Assembly: GCF_002865605.1 (NCBI RefSeq)
Contig: NZ_CP025583.1
Span: 2,878,501 to 2,942,500 of the forward strand
From: Paracoccus jeotgali
GTDB taxonomy: Bacteria; Pseudomonadota; Alphaproteobacteria; Rhodobacterales; Rhodobacteraceae
Length of the DNA stretch: 64,000 nucleotides
Direction: 5' to 3'
Position 1 is the stretch's first letter, and every line of letters starts with the position of its first letter. Below the pieces are notes generated by a model that ran no database searches, was not told where the DNA came from, and was given only the letters and a program-made list of their open reading frames with translations. Positions 1-9,694 of this stretch are shown one piece after another. The translations under genes and the position numbers were made by a program.

Positions 1-573
1 GCGGTGTTCGTCAAAGCCCAGAACCTCGGCCACGCGCGAGGTAAAGGCGGTGAACCCGCCCGAGACGAGCGCGCAATAGGCGCCCTGCGCCCGCATCGTC
101 GCGATCAGCTCGCGCCCGCCCGGCGTCAGCGTGATGCGCTGATCCAGCACCTTGTCGATGACGCTCTCGCGCAGGCCGGCCAGCAGCGAGACGCGCTCGA
201 TCAGCGCCTCGTGAAAGTTCAGCTCGCCATTCATCGCGCGTTCCGTGATGTCGGCGACGCGGGGGCCGACGCCGGCCTCGGCGGCGAGTTCGTCGATGCA
301 CTCCTGCTGGATCATGGTCGAATCCATATCCGCCAGCAGCACCGGCTTGCGCCGGTCGCGGGTCGGCTGGACGACCAGATCGAACCCCGCATGGCGAGCG
401 GCGGCGGCGATCTCGTCCATCTCGGGGGGCAGGTCGGCGACCGGAAACTCTGCCGCGATGCCGGGGGCCAGCCAGATCACCCCGCCGCCGCCCAGCCGGT
501 CCCGCAGCGACGCGACATGGTGGTCGGTCAGATCGGCGCGCAGCGGTGCGGCAAGCATGGTCACGGTGTGCAT
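1..573 (-). CDS. serB: Phosphoserine phosphatase SerB (3' end outside window)
   Basis: This gene reads leftward off the window edge, so only the first 191 codons are present. SerB dephosphorylates phosphoserine in the last step of serine synthesis. The HAD nucleophile motif DMDST lies at residues 82-86 and is followed by MIQQECIDELA. A second HAD motif, VSGGFTAFT, is near residue 174. The N-terminal 75 residues are the small domain seen before the HAD core in many SerB proteins. The start is the ATG at 573, giving MHTVTMLAAP. It is divergent from the acyl-CoA synthetase gene. Only the C-terminal part with the last HAD motif is missing. Confidence 0.93.
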   Translation of the reverse strand, partial: MHTVTMLAAPLRADLTDHHVASLRDRLGGGGVIWLAPGIAAEFPVADLPPEMDEIAAAARHAGFDLVVQPTRDRRKPVLLADMDSTMIQQECIDELAAEAGVGPRVADITERAMNGELNFHEALIERVSLLAGLRESVIDKVLDQRITLTPGGRELIATMRAQGAYCALVSGGFTAFTSRVAEVLGFDEHR

Positions 574-586
574 ATTCGGCCCCCTT

Positions 587-622
587 GGCACTTGTCGCGG
601 CACTGGTCGCGGCACTGGTCGC
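587..622. repeat. Three tandem 12-bp repeats
   Basis: Three head-to-tail copies of GGCACTGGTCGC (first copy GGCACTTGTCGC) lie at 587-598, 599-610 and 611-622, just upstream of the serB start. They sit in the divergent serB/acyl-CoA synthetase gap (574-837). No function is evident. Confidence 0.8.
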
Positions 623-837
623 GCCCACCGCTAGCCCAAACCGCGCCCGCGCGCCAGACGGGCAGGGCGAGTGCGGCGGCCTGCGCGGGCTGTTGGGACG
701 CGGGCCGTGTGACGTGGCGTGACTGACGTTGCGTTCCGCGCCCCACGCCCTGCCGCGACACTTGCCCCAAGGCCCGGTTTCGGCACATGCTTGGACGGGA
801 AACCGGCCGCCAGAACTGCCGGCAACCGGGGGGAGAC

Positions 838-2727
838 ATGACCAGGAATTTCGGATTTCGCGGCGCCGCCGACCGTGACGCGGTCGAGCGTGAGATGCCC
901 TATGAGGAACGCGACAACGGCCGCACCGTCTATGAGGTGCTGTCGCGCACGGCCGAGCGCTTTCCCGACCGCCCGGCGGTCAGCTTTCAACTGCTGTCCG
1001 GTCCCCGCGACCATGCCACCACCCTGACCTGGCGCGAGTTCCGCCAGCGCGTGACCGAGACCGCCAACCTGCTGCGCAAGCTGGGCGTGGGGCCGAACGA
1101 TACCGTCGCCTATCTGCTGCCCAACAGCATCGAGACCCCGGTGGTGCTGCTGGCCGGGATGACGGTGGGCGTGGTCAGCCCGATCAACCCGCTGCTCGAG
1201 GCCGATCACATCGCCTCGCTGCTGCGCGCCACCCGCGCCAAGGTGCTGGTCACGCTGAAATCCTTTCCCAAATCGGATGTCGCGCAAAAGGCCGCAGAGG
1301 CGGTCGCGCAGGCCCCGGACGTCCAGCATGTGCTGGAAATCGACCTGAACCGGCATCTGACCGGGCTGAAGAAATTCATCGTCCCGCTGGCCCGGCCCAA
1401 GGTCACGGTCAAGCATCACGCCAAGGTCCATAATTTCGAGGCCTGCGCCTCGGCCGAAAACCACGACCGGCTGGAATTCGACGACCCGCCCGAGGATCGC
1501 GTCGCCGCCTATTTCCACACCGGCGGCACCACCGGCCTGCCCAAGGTGGCGCAGCACAAGTTTTCGGGCATGATCTATAACGGCTTTCTGGGCGGCTCGC
1601 TGCTGTTCGACGAAAACGACGTGCTGATCTGCCCGCTGCCGCTGTTCCACGTCTTTGCCGCCTATCCGATCCTGATGAGCTGCGTGTTTTCCGGCGCCCA
1701 CATGGTCATGCCGACCCCCGCCGGCTATCGCGGCGACGGCGTCTTCGACAACTTCTGGAAGCTGATCGAGCGCTGGCAGGTGACCTTCCTGATCGCGGTG
1801 CCCACGGCGATCTCGGCGCTGATGCAGCGGCCGGTCAATGCCGATGTGTCGTCGCTGCGGACGGCGATTTCCGGCTCGGCCCCGCTACCGATCGAGCTTT
1901 ACACCCGTTTCAAGACCGCGACCGGGGTCGAGATCGCCGAAGGCTACGGCCTGACCGAGGCCACCTGCCTTGTCTCCTGCAATCCGGTGGACGGGGCCAA
2001 GAAGGTCGGCTCGGTCGGGCTGCCGCTGCCCTATACCCATGTCCGCATCCTGCGCCGCAATGGCGACGGGTTCATCGAATGCGCGACCGACGAGGTGGGC
2101 GAGATCTGCGTCGCCAGCCCCGGCATCTTCGAGGGCTCGACCTATACCGAGGCTGACAAGAACCGCGACCTGTTCGCCGAGGGGCGCTTCCTGCGCACCG
2201 GCGATCTGGGCCGGATGGATGCCGACGGCTATCTGTGGATCACCGGCCGGGCCAAGGATCTGATCATCCGCGGCGGCCACAACATCGACCCCGCCGAGAT
2301 CGAGGACGCGCTGCTCTCGCACCCCGCCGTGGCCTCGGTCGGTGCCATAGGCCAGCCGGATTCCTTCGCGGGCGAGCTGCCCTGCGTCTATGTCGAGCTG
2401 GTGGCCGATTCGACGGTCACGCAGGACGAGCTGATGGAACACGCCCGCAGCCACATCAAGGAACGCGCGGCGGTCCCGAAATATCTGGAAATTCTGGACG
2501 AATTGCCGAAAACGGCGGTCGGGAAGATCTTCAAGCCCGATCTGCGCAAGCTGGCCATCGCCCGCGTCTATAATCAGGCGCTGGACGGCACCGGCGCCCA
2601 TGTCGTGCAGGTGGTCGAGGACAAGAAGCGCGGCCTTGTCGCCAAGCTGGCGCGGGACGCCGGCACGGACGAGGCCGAGGTCCGCCAGCGTCTGGGCCAG
2701 TTCACGCGGCCCTGGGACTGGGTCTAG
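838..2727 (+). CDS. AMP-forming acyl-CoA synthetase
   Basis: A 629-residue member of the adenylate-forming enzyme family, predicted to activate a carboxylic acid with ATP and join it to CoA. The phosphate-binding loop YFHTGGTTGLPK is near residues 223-234. YGLTEAT and the hinge RTGDLGRMDADGYLWITGRA follow, and the C-terminal lysine motif PKTAVGKIFK is present. The ATG at 838 is chosen because GGGGGAGAC precedes it; a longer reading from 787 has no comparable ribosome site. The substrate cannot be told. Fatty acids or aryl acids are both possible. It stands alone, divergent from serB and convergent with a MarR gene. Confidence 0.9.
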   Translation: MTRNFGFRGAADRDAVEREMPYEERDNGRTVYEVLSRTAERFPDRPAVSFQLLSGPRDHATTLTWREFRQRVTETANLLRKLGVGPNDTVAYLLPNSIETPVVLLAGMTVGVVSPINPLLEADHIASLLRATRAKVLVTLKSFPKSDVAQKAAEAVAQAPDVQHVLEIDLNRHLTGLKKFIVPLARPKVTVKHHAKVHNFEACASAENHDRLEFDDPPEDRVAAYFHTGGTTGLPKVAQHKFSGMIYNGFLGGSLLFDENDVLICPLPLFHVFAAYPILMSCVFSGAHMVMPTPAGYRGDGVFDNFWKLIERWQVTFLIAVPTAISALMQRPVNADVSSLRTAISGSAPLPIELYTRFKTATGVEIAEGYGLTEATCLVSCNPVDGAKKVGSVGLPLPYTHVRILRRNGDGFIECATDEVGEICVASPGIFEGSTYTEADKNRDLFAEGRFLRTGDLGRMDADGYLWITGRAKDLIIRGGHNIDPAEIEDALLSHPAVASVGAIGQPDSFAGELPCVYVELVADSTVTQDELMEHARSHIKERAAVPKYLEILDELPKTAVGKIFKPDLRKLAIARVYNQALDGTGAHVVQVVEDKKRGLVAKLARDAGTDEAEVRQRLGQFTRPWDWV

Positions 2728-2736
2728 GGCCGCGCC

Positions 2737-3201
2737 TTAGATCTCGTGCGTGTCCAGCAGGGCGCCCACCGGCTCGTCGCCCGCATCCAGCATGGCGACG
2801 ATCCGTTCCAAGCTGGCGACCAGCATCGCCTGCTCCCACGTCTCCAAGCCCTGAAACTTGCGCACAAGCTGCTGTTGCAGCGCATCGGGCGCGGCGTCGT
2901 GGGTCGCCTGCCCGGCGGGGGTCAGCGTCAGCAGCGTCTGGCGCTTGTCGCCCGCGTCGCGGCGGCGTTCCACCAGCCCGGCCTGTTCCAGCCGGTCGAT
3001 CAGCGCCGACACCGTCGCCTGCGAGACATGCATCCGCTTGGCAATGGCGCTGCCGGTGGTGGCCCCGGTCTCGGCGATGATCTGCACCACGCGCAGTTGC
3101 ACCGGCGTGATGCCGATGTGCTGCGCGACCTCCTTGCGGTGGATCTCGGTCGCGCGGATGATGCGGCGCAAGGCCATCAGACAGGCGTCGATCCGTTCCA
3201 T
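2737..3201 (-). CDS. MarR-family regulator beside the ectoine operon (EctR-like)
   Basis: A 154-residue winged-helix protein. The sequence from ITPVQLRVVQIIAETG through ISQATVS-type helices (here MHVSQATVSALIDRLEQAG) to the wing VERRRDAGDKRQTLLTLT is typical of MarR. It is transcribed away from ectA, with a 257-bp shared upstream region. MarR-type EctR proteins repress ectABC in other halotolerant bacteria, so a role in osmotic control of ectoine synthesis is the simplest reading. The start is the internal ATG at 3201, since the extra N-terminal residues of the longer frame are low-quality sequence. Its operator may be the palindrome at 3392-3406. Confidence 0.88.
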   Translation of the reverse strand: MERIDACLMALRRIIRATEIHRKEVAQHIGITPVQLRVVQIIAETGATTGSAIAKRMHVSQATVSALIDRLEQAGLVERRRDAGDKRQTLLTLTPAGQATHDAAPDALQQQLVRKFQGLETWEQAMLVASLERIVAMLDAGDEPVGALLDTHEI

Positions 3202-3391
3202 AGCCGGCCCCTTGTTTTCCCCTGATCCTTCGCCTTGCGACGCAGCCGCGTCAAGCCGCCGCCCGAACGGCGCCGCGAATCGCCCGGAACGGGTGTCGAG
3301 GTCAATATTTTCGCATTTTTTTCGGCCCCGGATCGGCCAATGCTGCAAGGGCGAAACGGCCTCAAGCCCCGCCCACAGCGCAAAAAATCGG

Positions 3392-3406
3392 TTTCAACGG
3401 TTGAAA
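3392..3406. promoter_or_regulatory. Palindrome in the marR-ectA gap, candidate operator
   Basis: TTTCAACGGTTGAAA is an inverted repeat (TTTCAA, centre CGG, TTGAAA) 52 bp before the ectA start. Its right half TTGAAA could serve as a -35 box, with a weak TAGTTA 17 bp on. MarR proteins bind such palindromes. Binding by the adjacent regulator is inferred. Confidence 0.5.
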
Positions 3407-3458
3407 AATGCCGCGGCTCCGAGTAGTTAGTCTAGCGAAGCAATAAAAGGGACAGAAC

Positions 3459-3986
3459 GTGACGGATACGATCCACACGCCACCTGACCGGACCAGTTTC
3501 CGCAAGCCGCGCGCCAGCGACGGCAGCGACATCTGGGCGCTGGTGCGGGCCTGCAAGCCGCTGGACGAGAACAGCATGTATTGCAACCTGCTCCAATGCG
3601 ACCACTTCGCCGATAGCTGCATCATCGCCGAGCGCGATGGCCGGCCGGTCGGCTGGATCTCGGGCTACCTGCGGCCCGGCGCGCCGGACACGCTGTTTGT
3701 CTGGCAGGTCGCCGTCCACCCCGACGCGCGGGGTCTTGGCCTCGGCTCTCGGATGCTGGATGCGCTGCTGGCGCGGGACGAGATGAAGCCCGTCCGTCAG
3801 TTGCAGACCACCATCACCCGCGACAATGCCCCCAGCTGGGCGCTGTTTCGCAGCCTCGCCGCCCGCCATGGCAGCGAGTTGAGCGAGACGCCGTATTTCA
3901 CCCAAGATCGCCATTTCGCCGGGGCAGCGCCGACCGAGCACATGGTCACGATCCCCCTTGGCGCCGCCATGGCGCGTGTGGCCTGA
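3459..3986 (+). CDS. ectA: L-2,4-diaminobutyrate acetyltransferase
   Basis: EctA transfers an acetyl group from acetyl-CoA to diaminobutyrate to make N-gamma-acetyl-diaminobutyrate, the second step of ectoine synthesis. The 175-residue protein is a GNAT fold. The acetyl-CoA loop is VAVHPDARGLGLGSRML, and the substrate region DENSMYCNLLQCDHF is characteristic of EctA. Translation starts at a GTG at 3459, preceded by AAAAGGGA at 3445-3452. It is the first gene of ectA-ectB-ectC-ask. A 42-bp gap separates it from ectB. The assignment is firm because the whole four-gene set is in the standard order. Confidence 0.97.
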   Translation: MTDTIHTPPDRTSFRKPRASDGSDIWALVRACKPLDENSMYCNLLQCDHFADSCIIAERDGRPVGWISGYLRPGAPDTLFVWQVAVHPDARGLGLGSRMLDALLARDEMKPVRQLQTTITRDNAPSWALFRSLAARHGSELSETPYFTQDRHFAGAAPTEHMVTIPLGAAMARVA

Positions 3987-4028
3987 GCGTCCGCTCTTCC
4001 GCAAATCCAGATAAAATCGAGGTTTCCC

Positions 4029-5318
4029 ATGACGACTGCCAAAGCAGCCGATACGACCATCTTTACCCGCCGCGAAAGCGAAGCGCGCAGCTATTGCCGC
4101 AGCTTTCCCACCGTCTTCACCAAAGCCAGCGGCGCCATCATGACCGATGTGCAAGGCCGCGAATACATTGATTTCCTTGCCGGATGTTCCTCGCTGAACT
4201 ATGGCCACAACGATCCCGACATGAAAAGCGCGCTGATCGACCATATCAGCCGCGACGGCATCGCCCATGGCCTGGACATGTATACCGACACCAAGGCCGC
4301 CTTTCTGGAAGCCTTTGAAAACCTGATCCTTCGCCCGCGCGGCATGGATTACAAGGTGATGATGACCGGCCCGACCGGCACCAACGCCGTCGAGGCCGCG
4401 ATCAAGCTGGCCCGCAAGGTCACCGGGCGGCGCAATATCGTCGCTTTCACCAACGCCTTCCACGGCATGACCATGGGCAGCCTGGCGCTGACCGGCAACA
4501 CCGCCAAGCGCGAAGGCGCGGGCGGCGGCAGCCTTGCCGACGTTACCCACATGCCGTTCGAGAACGCGATGGGCGACAACAACACGCTGGAATATATCGA
4601 GTGGGTGCTGGAAAACCCGTCCTCGGGCATGGACGATCCGGCGGCCTTCATCGTTGAACCCGTGCAGGGCGAAGGCGGTCTGAACGCCGCCTCGGCCGAA
4701 TGGCTGCAGGGTGTCGAACGGCTGGCCCGCAAGCATGGCGCGCTGTTCATCATCGACGACATCCAGTCGGGCATCGGCCGGACCGGCCCCTATTTCAGCA
4801 CCGAAGGCATGGGGCTGAACCCCGACATGATCACGCAGGCGAAATCCTTCAGCGGGATGGGTCTGCCCTTTGCCGCGCTGCTGATCCGGCCGGACCACGA
4901 CATCTGGAAGCCGGCCGAACATAACGGCACCTTCCGCGGCAATACCCACGCCTTTGTCACCGCCCGCGTCGCGCTGGAAAAGTTCTGGTCGGATGACGCG
5001 TTCCAGAAGGAAACGCTTCGCAAGGCAAAGTATCTTGAGGATCGGCTGACCGAAATCTCGGCCCAGATCCCCGGTTCGGCCCTGAAGGGTCGGGGCATGA
5101 TGCGCGGCATCGATGTGGGCAGCGGCGAGCTGGCCAGCGACATCTGCGCGCGCTGCTTTGAAGCCGGGCTGATCATCGAGACCTCGGGCGCGCATGATGA
5201 GGTGGTCAAGGTGCTGGCCCCGCTGACCATCCCGGACGCGGTCTTTGCCAAGGGCCTGAACATACTGGAATCGGCGGTTTCGGCCGCGACCGGCAACAAC
5301 CAGATCGCAGCGGAGTAA
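4029..5318 (+). CDS. ectB: Diaminobutyrate--2-oxoglutarate transaminase
   Basis: EctB makes L-2,4-diaminobutyrate from aspartate-semialdehyde with glutamate as amino donor, the first committed step of ectoine synthesis. The 429-residue protein is a class III PLP aminotransferase. The cofactor lysine lies in [10 protein letters not shown] at about K272. The aspartate motif [13 protein letters not shown] precedes it, and the substrate loop [17 protein letters not shown] is present. Length matches the family (about 420-430). It is followed by ectC after only 4 bp, so the two are surely cotranscribed. Confidence 0.97.
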   Translation: MTTAKAADTTIFTRRESEARSYCRSFPTVFTKASGAIMTDVQGREYIDFLAGCSSLNYGHNDPDMKSALIDHISRDGIAHGLDMYTDTKAAFLEAFENLILRPRGMDYKVMMTGPTGTNAVEAAIKLARKVTGRRNIVAFTNAFHGMTMGSLALTGNTAKREGAGGGSLADVTHMPFENAMGDNNTLEYIEWVLENPSSGMDDPAAFIVEPVQGEGGLNAASAEWLQGVERLARKHGALFIIDDIQSGIGRTGPYFSTEGMGLNPDMITQAKSFSGMGLPFAALLIRPDHDIWKPAEHNGTFRGNTHAFVTARVALEKFWSDDAFQKETLRKAKYLEDRLTEISAQIPGSALKGRGMMRGIDVGSGELASDICARCFEAGLIIETSGAHDEVVKVLAPLTIPDAVFAKGLNILESAVSAATGNNQIAAE

Positions 5319-5322
5319 CAAC

Positions 5323-5712
5323 ATGATCGTTCGTGATTTCCACAAGCTGAAGAACACCGACAAATCGGTCAGCGATGCGCGCTGGAACAGCGTGCGGATG
5401 CTGCTGGCCGATGACGGGATGGGGTTTTCCTTCCACATCACCACGCTGGAAGCCGGGTCGGAGCATACCTTCCACTACAAGAACCACTTCGAAAGCGTCT
5501 ATTGCATGTCGGGCAAGGGCAGCATCACCGATCTGGCCACTGGCGAGACGCACGAGATCCGCCCCGGCGTCATGTATGCCCTGAACCTGCATGACCGCCA
5601 CACCCTGCGGGCCGAGGAAGAGCTGGTCATGGCCTGCTGCTTCAACCCGCCCGTGACCGGGACCGAGGTTCACCGCGAAGACGGCAGCTATGCCGCTGCA
5701 GACGAAACCTGA
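5323..5712 (+). CDS. ectC: L-ectoine synthase
   Basis: EctC closes the ring of N-gamma-acetyl-diaminobutyrate to give ectoine. The 129-residue protein is a small cupin. The opening [16 protein letters not shown] and the metal/substrate region [18 protein letters not shown] are EctC hallmarks, as are the following YCMSGKG and the histidines of [11 protein letters not shown]. It starts 4 bp after ectB and ends 10 bp before the aspartokinase gene. No ectD hydroxylase follows, so hydroxyectoine is not predicted from this locus. Confidence 0.97.
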   Translation: MIVRDFHKLKNTDKSVSDARWNSVRMLLADDGMGFSFHITTLEAGSEHTFHYKNHFESVYCMSGKGSITDLATGETHEIRPGVMYALNLHDRHTLRAEEELVMACCFNPPVTGTEVHREDGSYAAADET

Positions 5713-5722
5713 AGGGGACATC

Positions 5723-7162
5723 ATGACCACAGCCGGACACACAGTCGAAAAGATCGGCGGCACCTCGATGTCGCGCCTGGATCAGCTGCGCGAGACGCTG
5801 CTGATCGGCGCGCGCGAAGGCGACGATCTGTATGGGCGGGTCTTTGTCGTCTCGGCCTTTGGCGGCATCACCAACCTGCTGCTGGAACACAAGAAATCGG
5901 GCGAGCCGGGGGTCTATGCCGCCTTCGCCAATGCGCCCGAGGGGCATGGCTGGCTGGAAAAGCTGGACCGGGTGGCGGTCGCGATGCGCGCCGCACATGC
6001 CAAGGTGCTGGACCACCCCGCCGATCTGGCGCAGGCGGATGATTTCGTCCGCGACCGGATCGAGGGCGCGCGGTCCTTCCTGATCGACATGCAGCGCCTG
6101 TCCAGCTATGGCCATTTCCGGCTGTCGCGGCAGATGCAGATCATCCGCGAGCTGCTGTCCGGTCTGGGTGAGGCGCACTCCGCCTTTACCGCGACCCAGC
6201 TTCTGCGCCGTTTCGGCGTGGCGGCGCGGTTCGTCGATCTGACCGGCTGGCGGGACGAGCGTGAGCTGTGCCTGACCGAGCGGTTGCAGGACGGCATGAA
6301 GGGCGTCGATCTGTCCACCGAAATGGCCATCGTCACCGGCTATGCACAATGCACCGAAGGGCTGATGGCCGAGTTCGATCGCGGCTATTCCGAGGTGACC
6401 TTTTCGCGGCTGGCGGCGCTGACCGGCGCGACCGAGGCGATCATCCACAAGGAATTCCACCTCTCCTCGGCCGATCCGGGGCTGGTCGGGGCCGATCAGG
6501 TCCGCAAGCTGGGCCACACGAATTACGACGTCGCCGACCAGCTTGCCAATCTGGGGATGGAGGCGATCCACCCCAAGGCCGCGCAGTCGCTGCGCCAGGC
6601 CCAGATCCCGCTGCGCGTGACCAACGCCTTTGAGCCCGACGACCCCGGCACGCTGATCGACGAGGCCCCGGCCGACAAGGCCGCCGCCGAGATCGTCACC
6701 GGGCTGCCGGTCATCGCGCTCGAACTGTTCGAGCCGGACATGGTCGGCGTCAAGGGCTACGACGCCGCCATCCTCGAGGTGCTGCGCCGTCACAAGGCGT
6801 CCATCGTGTCGAAAAGCTCGAACGCCAACACCATCACGCATTACCTCGACGTGTCGCTGAAGATCGCCCGCCGGATCGAGGCCGATCTGCAAGACGCCTA
6901 TCCCACCGCCCAGGTGACGACGCGGCAGGCGGCCATCGCCTCGGTCATCGGCCGCGACCTGCGCGGGCTGAACGCCCTGCTGCGCGGGCTGCGGGCGCTG
7001 GACGAGGCGGGGATCGAGGTCATCGCCGCGCAGCAACCCAGCCGCTGCGTCGATGTGCAATACGTCATCCCCCGCGACGGGCTGAACGAGGCCATCAAGG
7101 CGCTGCATCACGAGCTATGCGCCGAGACCCACAAGCCGCTGCTGGCCGTCACCGCGGCCTGA
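5723..7162 (+). CDS. ask: Ectoine-cluster aspartate kinase (Ask_Ect)
   Basis: Aspartokinase phosphorylates aspartate, feeding aspartate-semialdehyde to EctB. The 479-residue protein opens with VEKIGGTSMSRLDQLR, the kinase glycine loop, and ends with a regulatory ACT-type region (SKSSNANTITHYL and DVQYVIPRDGL). Ectoine loci often carry a dedicated aspartokinase that escapes normal feedback control; location in the operon supports that here. The ATG at 5723 is chosen because AAGGGGACATC precedes it. A strong hairpin 8 bp after the stop marks the operon end. Confidence 0.94.
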   Translation: MTTAGHTVEKIGGTSMSRLDQLRETLLIGAREGDDLYGRVFVVSAFGGITNLLLEHKKSGEPGVYAAFANAPEGHGWLEKLDRVAVAMRAAHAKVLDHPADLAQADDFVRDRIEGARSFLIDMQRLSSYGHFRLSRQMQIIRELLSGLGEAHSAFTATQLLRRFGVAARFVDLTGWRDERELCLTERLQDGMKGVDLSTEMAIVTGYAQCTEGLMAEFDRGYSEVTFSRLAALTGATEAIIHKEFHLSSADPGLVGADQVRKLGHTNYDVADQLANLGMEAIHPKAAQSLRQAQIPLRVTNAFEPDDPGTLIDEAPADKAAAEIVTGLPVIALELFEPDMVGVKGYDAAILEVLRRHKASIVSKSSNANTITHYLDVSLKIARRIEADLQDAYPTAQVTTRQAAIASVIGRDLRGLNALLRGLRALDEAGIEVIAAQQPSRCVDVQYVIPRDGLNEAIKALHHELCAETHKPLLAVTAA

Positions 7163-7170
7163 GCAGCTTT

Positions 7171-7215
7171 GCAAGGGCCGGTCCGGGGTGTCACATCGCC
7201 CGGACCGGCCCTTGC
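7171..7215 (+). terminator. Hairpin at the end of the ect operon
   Basis: A perfect 17-bp stem (7171-7187 with 7199-7215) encloses an 11-nt loop, 8 bp after the aspartokinase stop. There is no long T run, but the stem is very stable and the position fits an operon terminator. Confidence 0.75.
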
Positions 7216-7261
7216 GTCTGAACCGGGGGCGTCCCCGTCCGACCGTGACGGCCACGGCAGG

Positions 7262-7291
7262 GTGTCCGATCCACCGGATCGCTTGCGACAC
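7262..7291. other. Imperfect inverted repeat upstream of ugd
   Basis: CGATCC (7267-7272), ACC, GGATCG (7276-7281) form a 6-bp palindrome. Outer arms GTGTC and GACAC (7262-7266, 7287-7291) can also pair, leaving five unpaired bases on one side. It lies in the 277-bp ask-ugd gap. Apart from this and the terminator I see nothing else there. Confidence 0.35.
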
Positions 7292-7439
7292 TCCCGCTTT
7301 TCTGAAAACCTTCCGCCCACCCCTTGTCAGTCAAGGCTTTTTCGGGGATGAAAATCGCGCCGCGCCTTTGTCGCGGCATGATCGCCGCGCACCTGCGCGT
7401 GCCCTGAAGGACAAGGCCGGCGCGCTGCCGGGAAGGTGA

Positions 7440-8612
7440 ATGATGACCAGAATTGCGGTTGCGGGTTTGGGCTATGTCGGCCTGTCGAATGCGGTTCTGC
7501 TGGCGCAGCACAATCGGGTGACGGCGCTGGATGTCACGCCCGAGCGGGTGGCGATGGTCAATGACGGCGTCTCGCCCATCGAGGACGCCGATATCACCGC
7601 CTATCTGGCCGGTAACGACCTCGATCTCAGCGCGACGCTGGACCCTGAGCAGGCTTACGCGGGCGCGGAATATGTCGTGGTCTCCACGCCGACCAATTAC
7701 GACCCGCGCAGCAACCGCTTTGACACCTCGACGGTCGAACATGTGCTGACCGACATCCACCGCATCAATCCCGACGCGGTGGCGGTCATCAAATCCACCA
7801 TCCCCGTCGGCTTCGTCGACCGCATGCGCGAAGAACTGGACTGGCCGAACATCATCTTCTCGCCCGAGTTCCTTCGCGAGGGGCAGGCCCTGCACGACAA
7901 CCTGCACCCGTCCCGCATCGTCGTGGGCGAACGGTCCGAGCGCGGCCGCCGCTTCGCCGATCTGCTGGTGCAGGGCGCGATCCGCAAGGACATGCCGGTG
8001 CGCTTCTGCGGCTCGGTCGAGGCCGAGGCGATCAAGCTGTTTTCCAACACCTATCTTGCCCTGCGCGTGGCCTATTTCAACGAGCTTGACAGCTATGCGC
8101 TGGCCCATGGCCTGAACTCGCGCGAGATCATCGAAGGCGTCTGCCTCGACCCGCGGATCGGCGACCATTACAACAATCCCAGCTTCGGTTACGGCGGCTA
8201 TTGCCTGCCCAAGGACACCAAGCAACTGCTGGCCAATTACGACCAGATCCCGCAGAACCTGATCTCGGCCATCGTCGAATCCAACCGCACCCGCAAGGAT
8301 TTCGTCTCGGACCAGATCGTGGCGCGCAAGCCTTCGGTGGTCGGCGTCTATCGGCTGGTGATGAAGGCCGGCTCGGACAATTTCCGCGACAGTTCGGTGC
8401 AGGGCATCATGAAGCGGATCAAGGCCAAGGGGATCGAGGTCATCGTCTATGAACCGGTGCTGGACGACGATTTGTTCTATAACAGCCGCGTCGTCCGCGA
8501 TCTGGAGGCGTTCAAGGCCGAAAGCGACCTGATCCTTGCCAACCGGCAGGCGCCGGAGCTGTCGGATGTGGTGGACAAGGTCTATACCCGCGACCTCTTC
8601 GGCGTCGATTGA
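7440..8612 (+). CDS. ugd: UDP-glucose 6-dehydrogenase
   Basis: Ugd oxidises UDP-glucose twice with NAD to UDP-glucuronate, a precursor of capsule and exopolysaccharide. The 390-residue protein begins with the NAD-binding loop [13 protein letters not shown]. The catalytic cysteine is in [19 protein letters not shown]. The length matches the short E. coli-type enzymes (about 388). Two adjacent ATGs (7440 and 7443) follow GGGAAGGTGA. It overlaps the glycosyltransferase start by one base (TGATG). Together with the KpsMTE homologues downstream it points to an acidic surface polysaccharide. Confidence 0.95.
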   Translation: MMTRIAVAGLGYVGLSNAVLLAQHNRVTALDVTPERVAMVNDGVSPIEDADITAYLAGNDLDLSATLDPEQAYAGAEYVVVSTPTNYDPRSNRFDTSTVEHVLTDIHRINPDAVAVIKSTIPVGFVDRMREELDWPNIIFSPEFLREGQALHDNLHPSRIVVGERSERGRRFADLLVQGAIRKDMPVRFCGSVEAEAIKLFSNTYLALRVAYFNELDSYALAHGLNSREIIEGVCLDPRIGDHYNNPSFGYGGYCLPKDTKQLLANYDQIPQNLISAIVESNRTRKDFVSDQIVARKPSVVGVYRLVMKAGSDNFRDSSVQGIMKRIKAKGIEVIVYEPVLDDDLFYNSRVVRDLEAFKAESDLILANRQAPELSDVVDKVYTRDLFGVD

Positions 8613-9673
8613 TGGCCGAGGCTGCGCCAAATCGGGTCCTGTCGGTCACGACGCAGCGCAATGAAGGCCCCTATCTGCTGGAATGGCTGGCCTGGCACCG
8701 CCTGCTGGGCGTGACCGATTTCCTGGTCTTTTCCAATGATTGCGAGGATGGCTCCGACCGGCTGCTGGACCTGCTGGCGGGCCATGGCGTGGTCACGCAT
8801 CTGCCCAACCGCCCGCCCGAGGGGCGCTCGGTCCAATGGAGCGCGCTGGATCAGGCGTGGCGGCACCCCGCGCGCAAGGCCGCCGACTGGATGCTGATTT
8901 CGGATCTGGACGAGTTTCCGGTGATCCATACCGGCGCGGGTCGGATTGCCGATCTGCTGGCGGCGCTGCCGGATGGCGCCGAGGCGGTCGCTCTTGGCTG
9001 GCGGCTGTTCGGCGCGAACGGCATCGCCCAGATCAGCGACGCGCCGGTGACGGCGCAGTTCACCCGCTCGGCCCCGCCCGAGATGATCCACCCCATCGCC
9101 GGCACCTTCTTCAAATCGCTCTTCCGCCCGGCCAGCTTTGCCCGCCCCGGCGTCCACCGCCCGCGCCACCGCAAGGACAGCGCGCCGCTGTGGGTGGACG
9201 GCTCGGGACGCACTCTGCCGCCGCTGGTGGCCGCCAATGACAAGCGCCTGTCTCTGCTGGGCGTCACCGACAGCCGCAATCTGGCCGAGATGCATCATTA
9301 CTCGCTGCGCTCGGCCCAGTCCTTCCTGATCAAATCCGAACGCGGCCTGCCCAACCGGGCGGACAAGCCCGTCGACCTCGGCTATTGGGTGGCGCGGAAC
9401 TTCAACACGCAACAGAACACCGCCGCCCTGCGGCTGCAGCCCGCCTTGCAGGACGAGATGGCGGCGCTGAAGGCGCTGCCCGGCGTGGCCGAGGCGCATG
9501 ACCAGACGCTGCACTGGCACCAGCACCGCGCGGACCGGATCTGCCGCAGCAGCGCGGGGTATGATCTGTTCTGCAAGCTGCTGCTCGCCGCCGACAGCGC
9601 GGTGCCGACGATGCAGCGCCAGCGGCAATTGCTGGTGATGTTCCAGGCCATCAAGGCGGATGTGACGAGCTAA
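8612..9673 (+). CDS. Glycosyltransferase family 2-like protein
   Basis: A 353-residue protein of the type with an N-terminal GT-A-like fold. SVTTQRNEGPYLLEWLAWHR is the nucleotide-sugar-binding opening. SNDCEDGSDRLLDLL and the DxD-like motif ISDLDEFP (about residues 95-102) follow. The sugar donor is unknown; coupling to ugd suggests a UDP-hexuronic acid or a polymer that contains one. The ATG at 8612 overlaps the ugd stop; a TTG three bases upstream is a less likely start. No glycan-synthesis genes follow, so any polymer would need enzymes from elsewhere. Confidence 0.82.
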   Translation: MAEAAPNRVLSVTTQRNEGPYLLEWLAWHRLLGVTDFLVFSNDCEDGSDRLLDLLAGHGVVTHLPNRPPEGRSVQWSALDQAWRHPARKAADWMLISDLDEFPVIHTGAGRIADLLAALPDGAEAVALGWRLFGANGIAQISDAPVTAQFTRSAPPEMIHPIAGTFFKSLFRPASFARPGVHRPRHRKDSAPLWVDGSGRTLPPLVAANDKRLSLLGVTDSRNLAEMHHYSLRSAQSFLIKSERGLPNRADKPVDLGYWVARNFNTQQNTAALRLQPALQDEMAALKALPGVAEAHDQTLHWHQHRADRICRSSAGYDLFCKLLLAADSAVPTMQRQRQLLVMFQAIKADVTS

Positions 9674-9694
9674 CCGCGCGGCCGTCACAGGTCG

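Noticed and set aside
11..628. Arg-rich 205-residue frame on the minus strand overlapping serB
   Set aside because: It is an out-of-frame reading of serB. The true frame gives a complete HAD motif, whereas this one gives only low-complexity Arg/Gly/Ala sequence typical of high-GC shadows.
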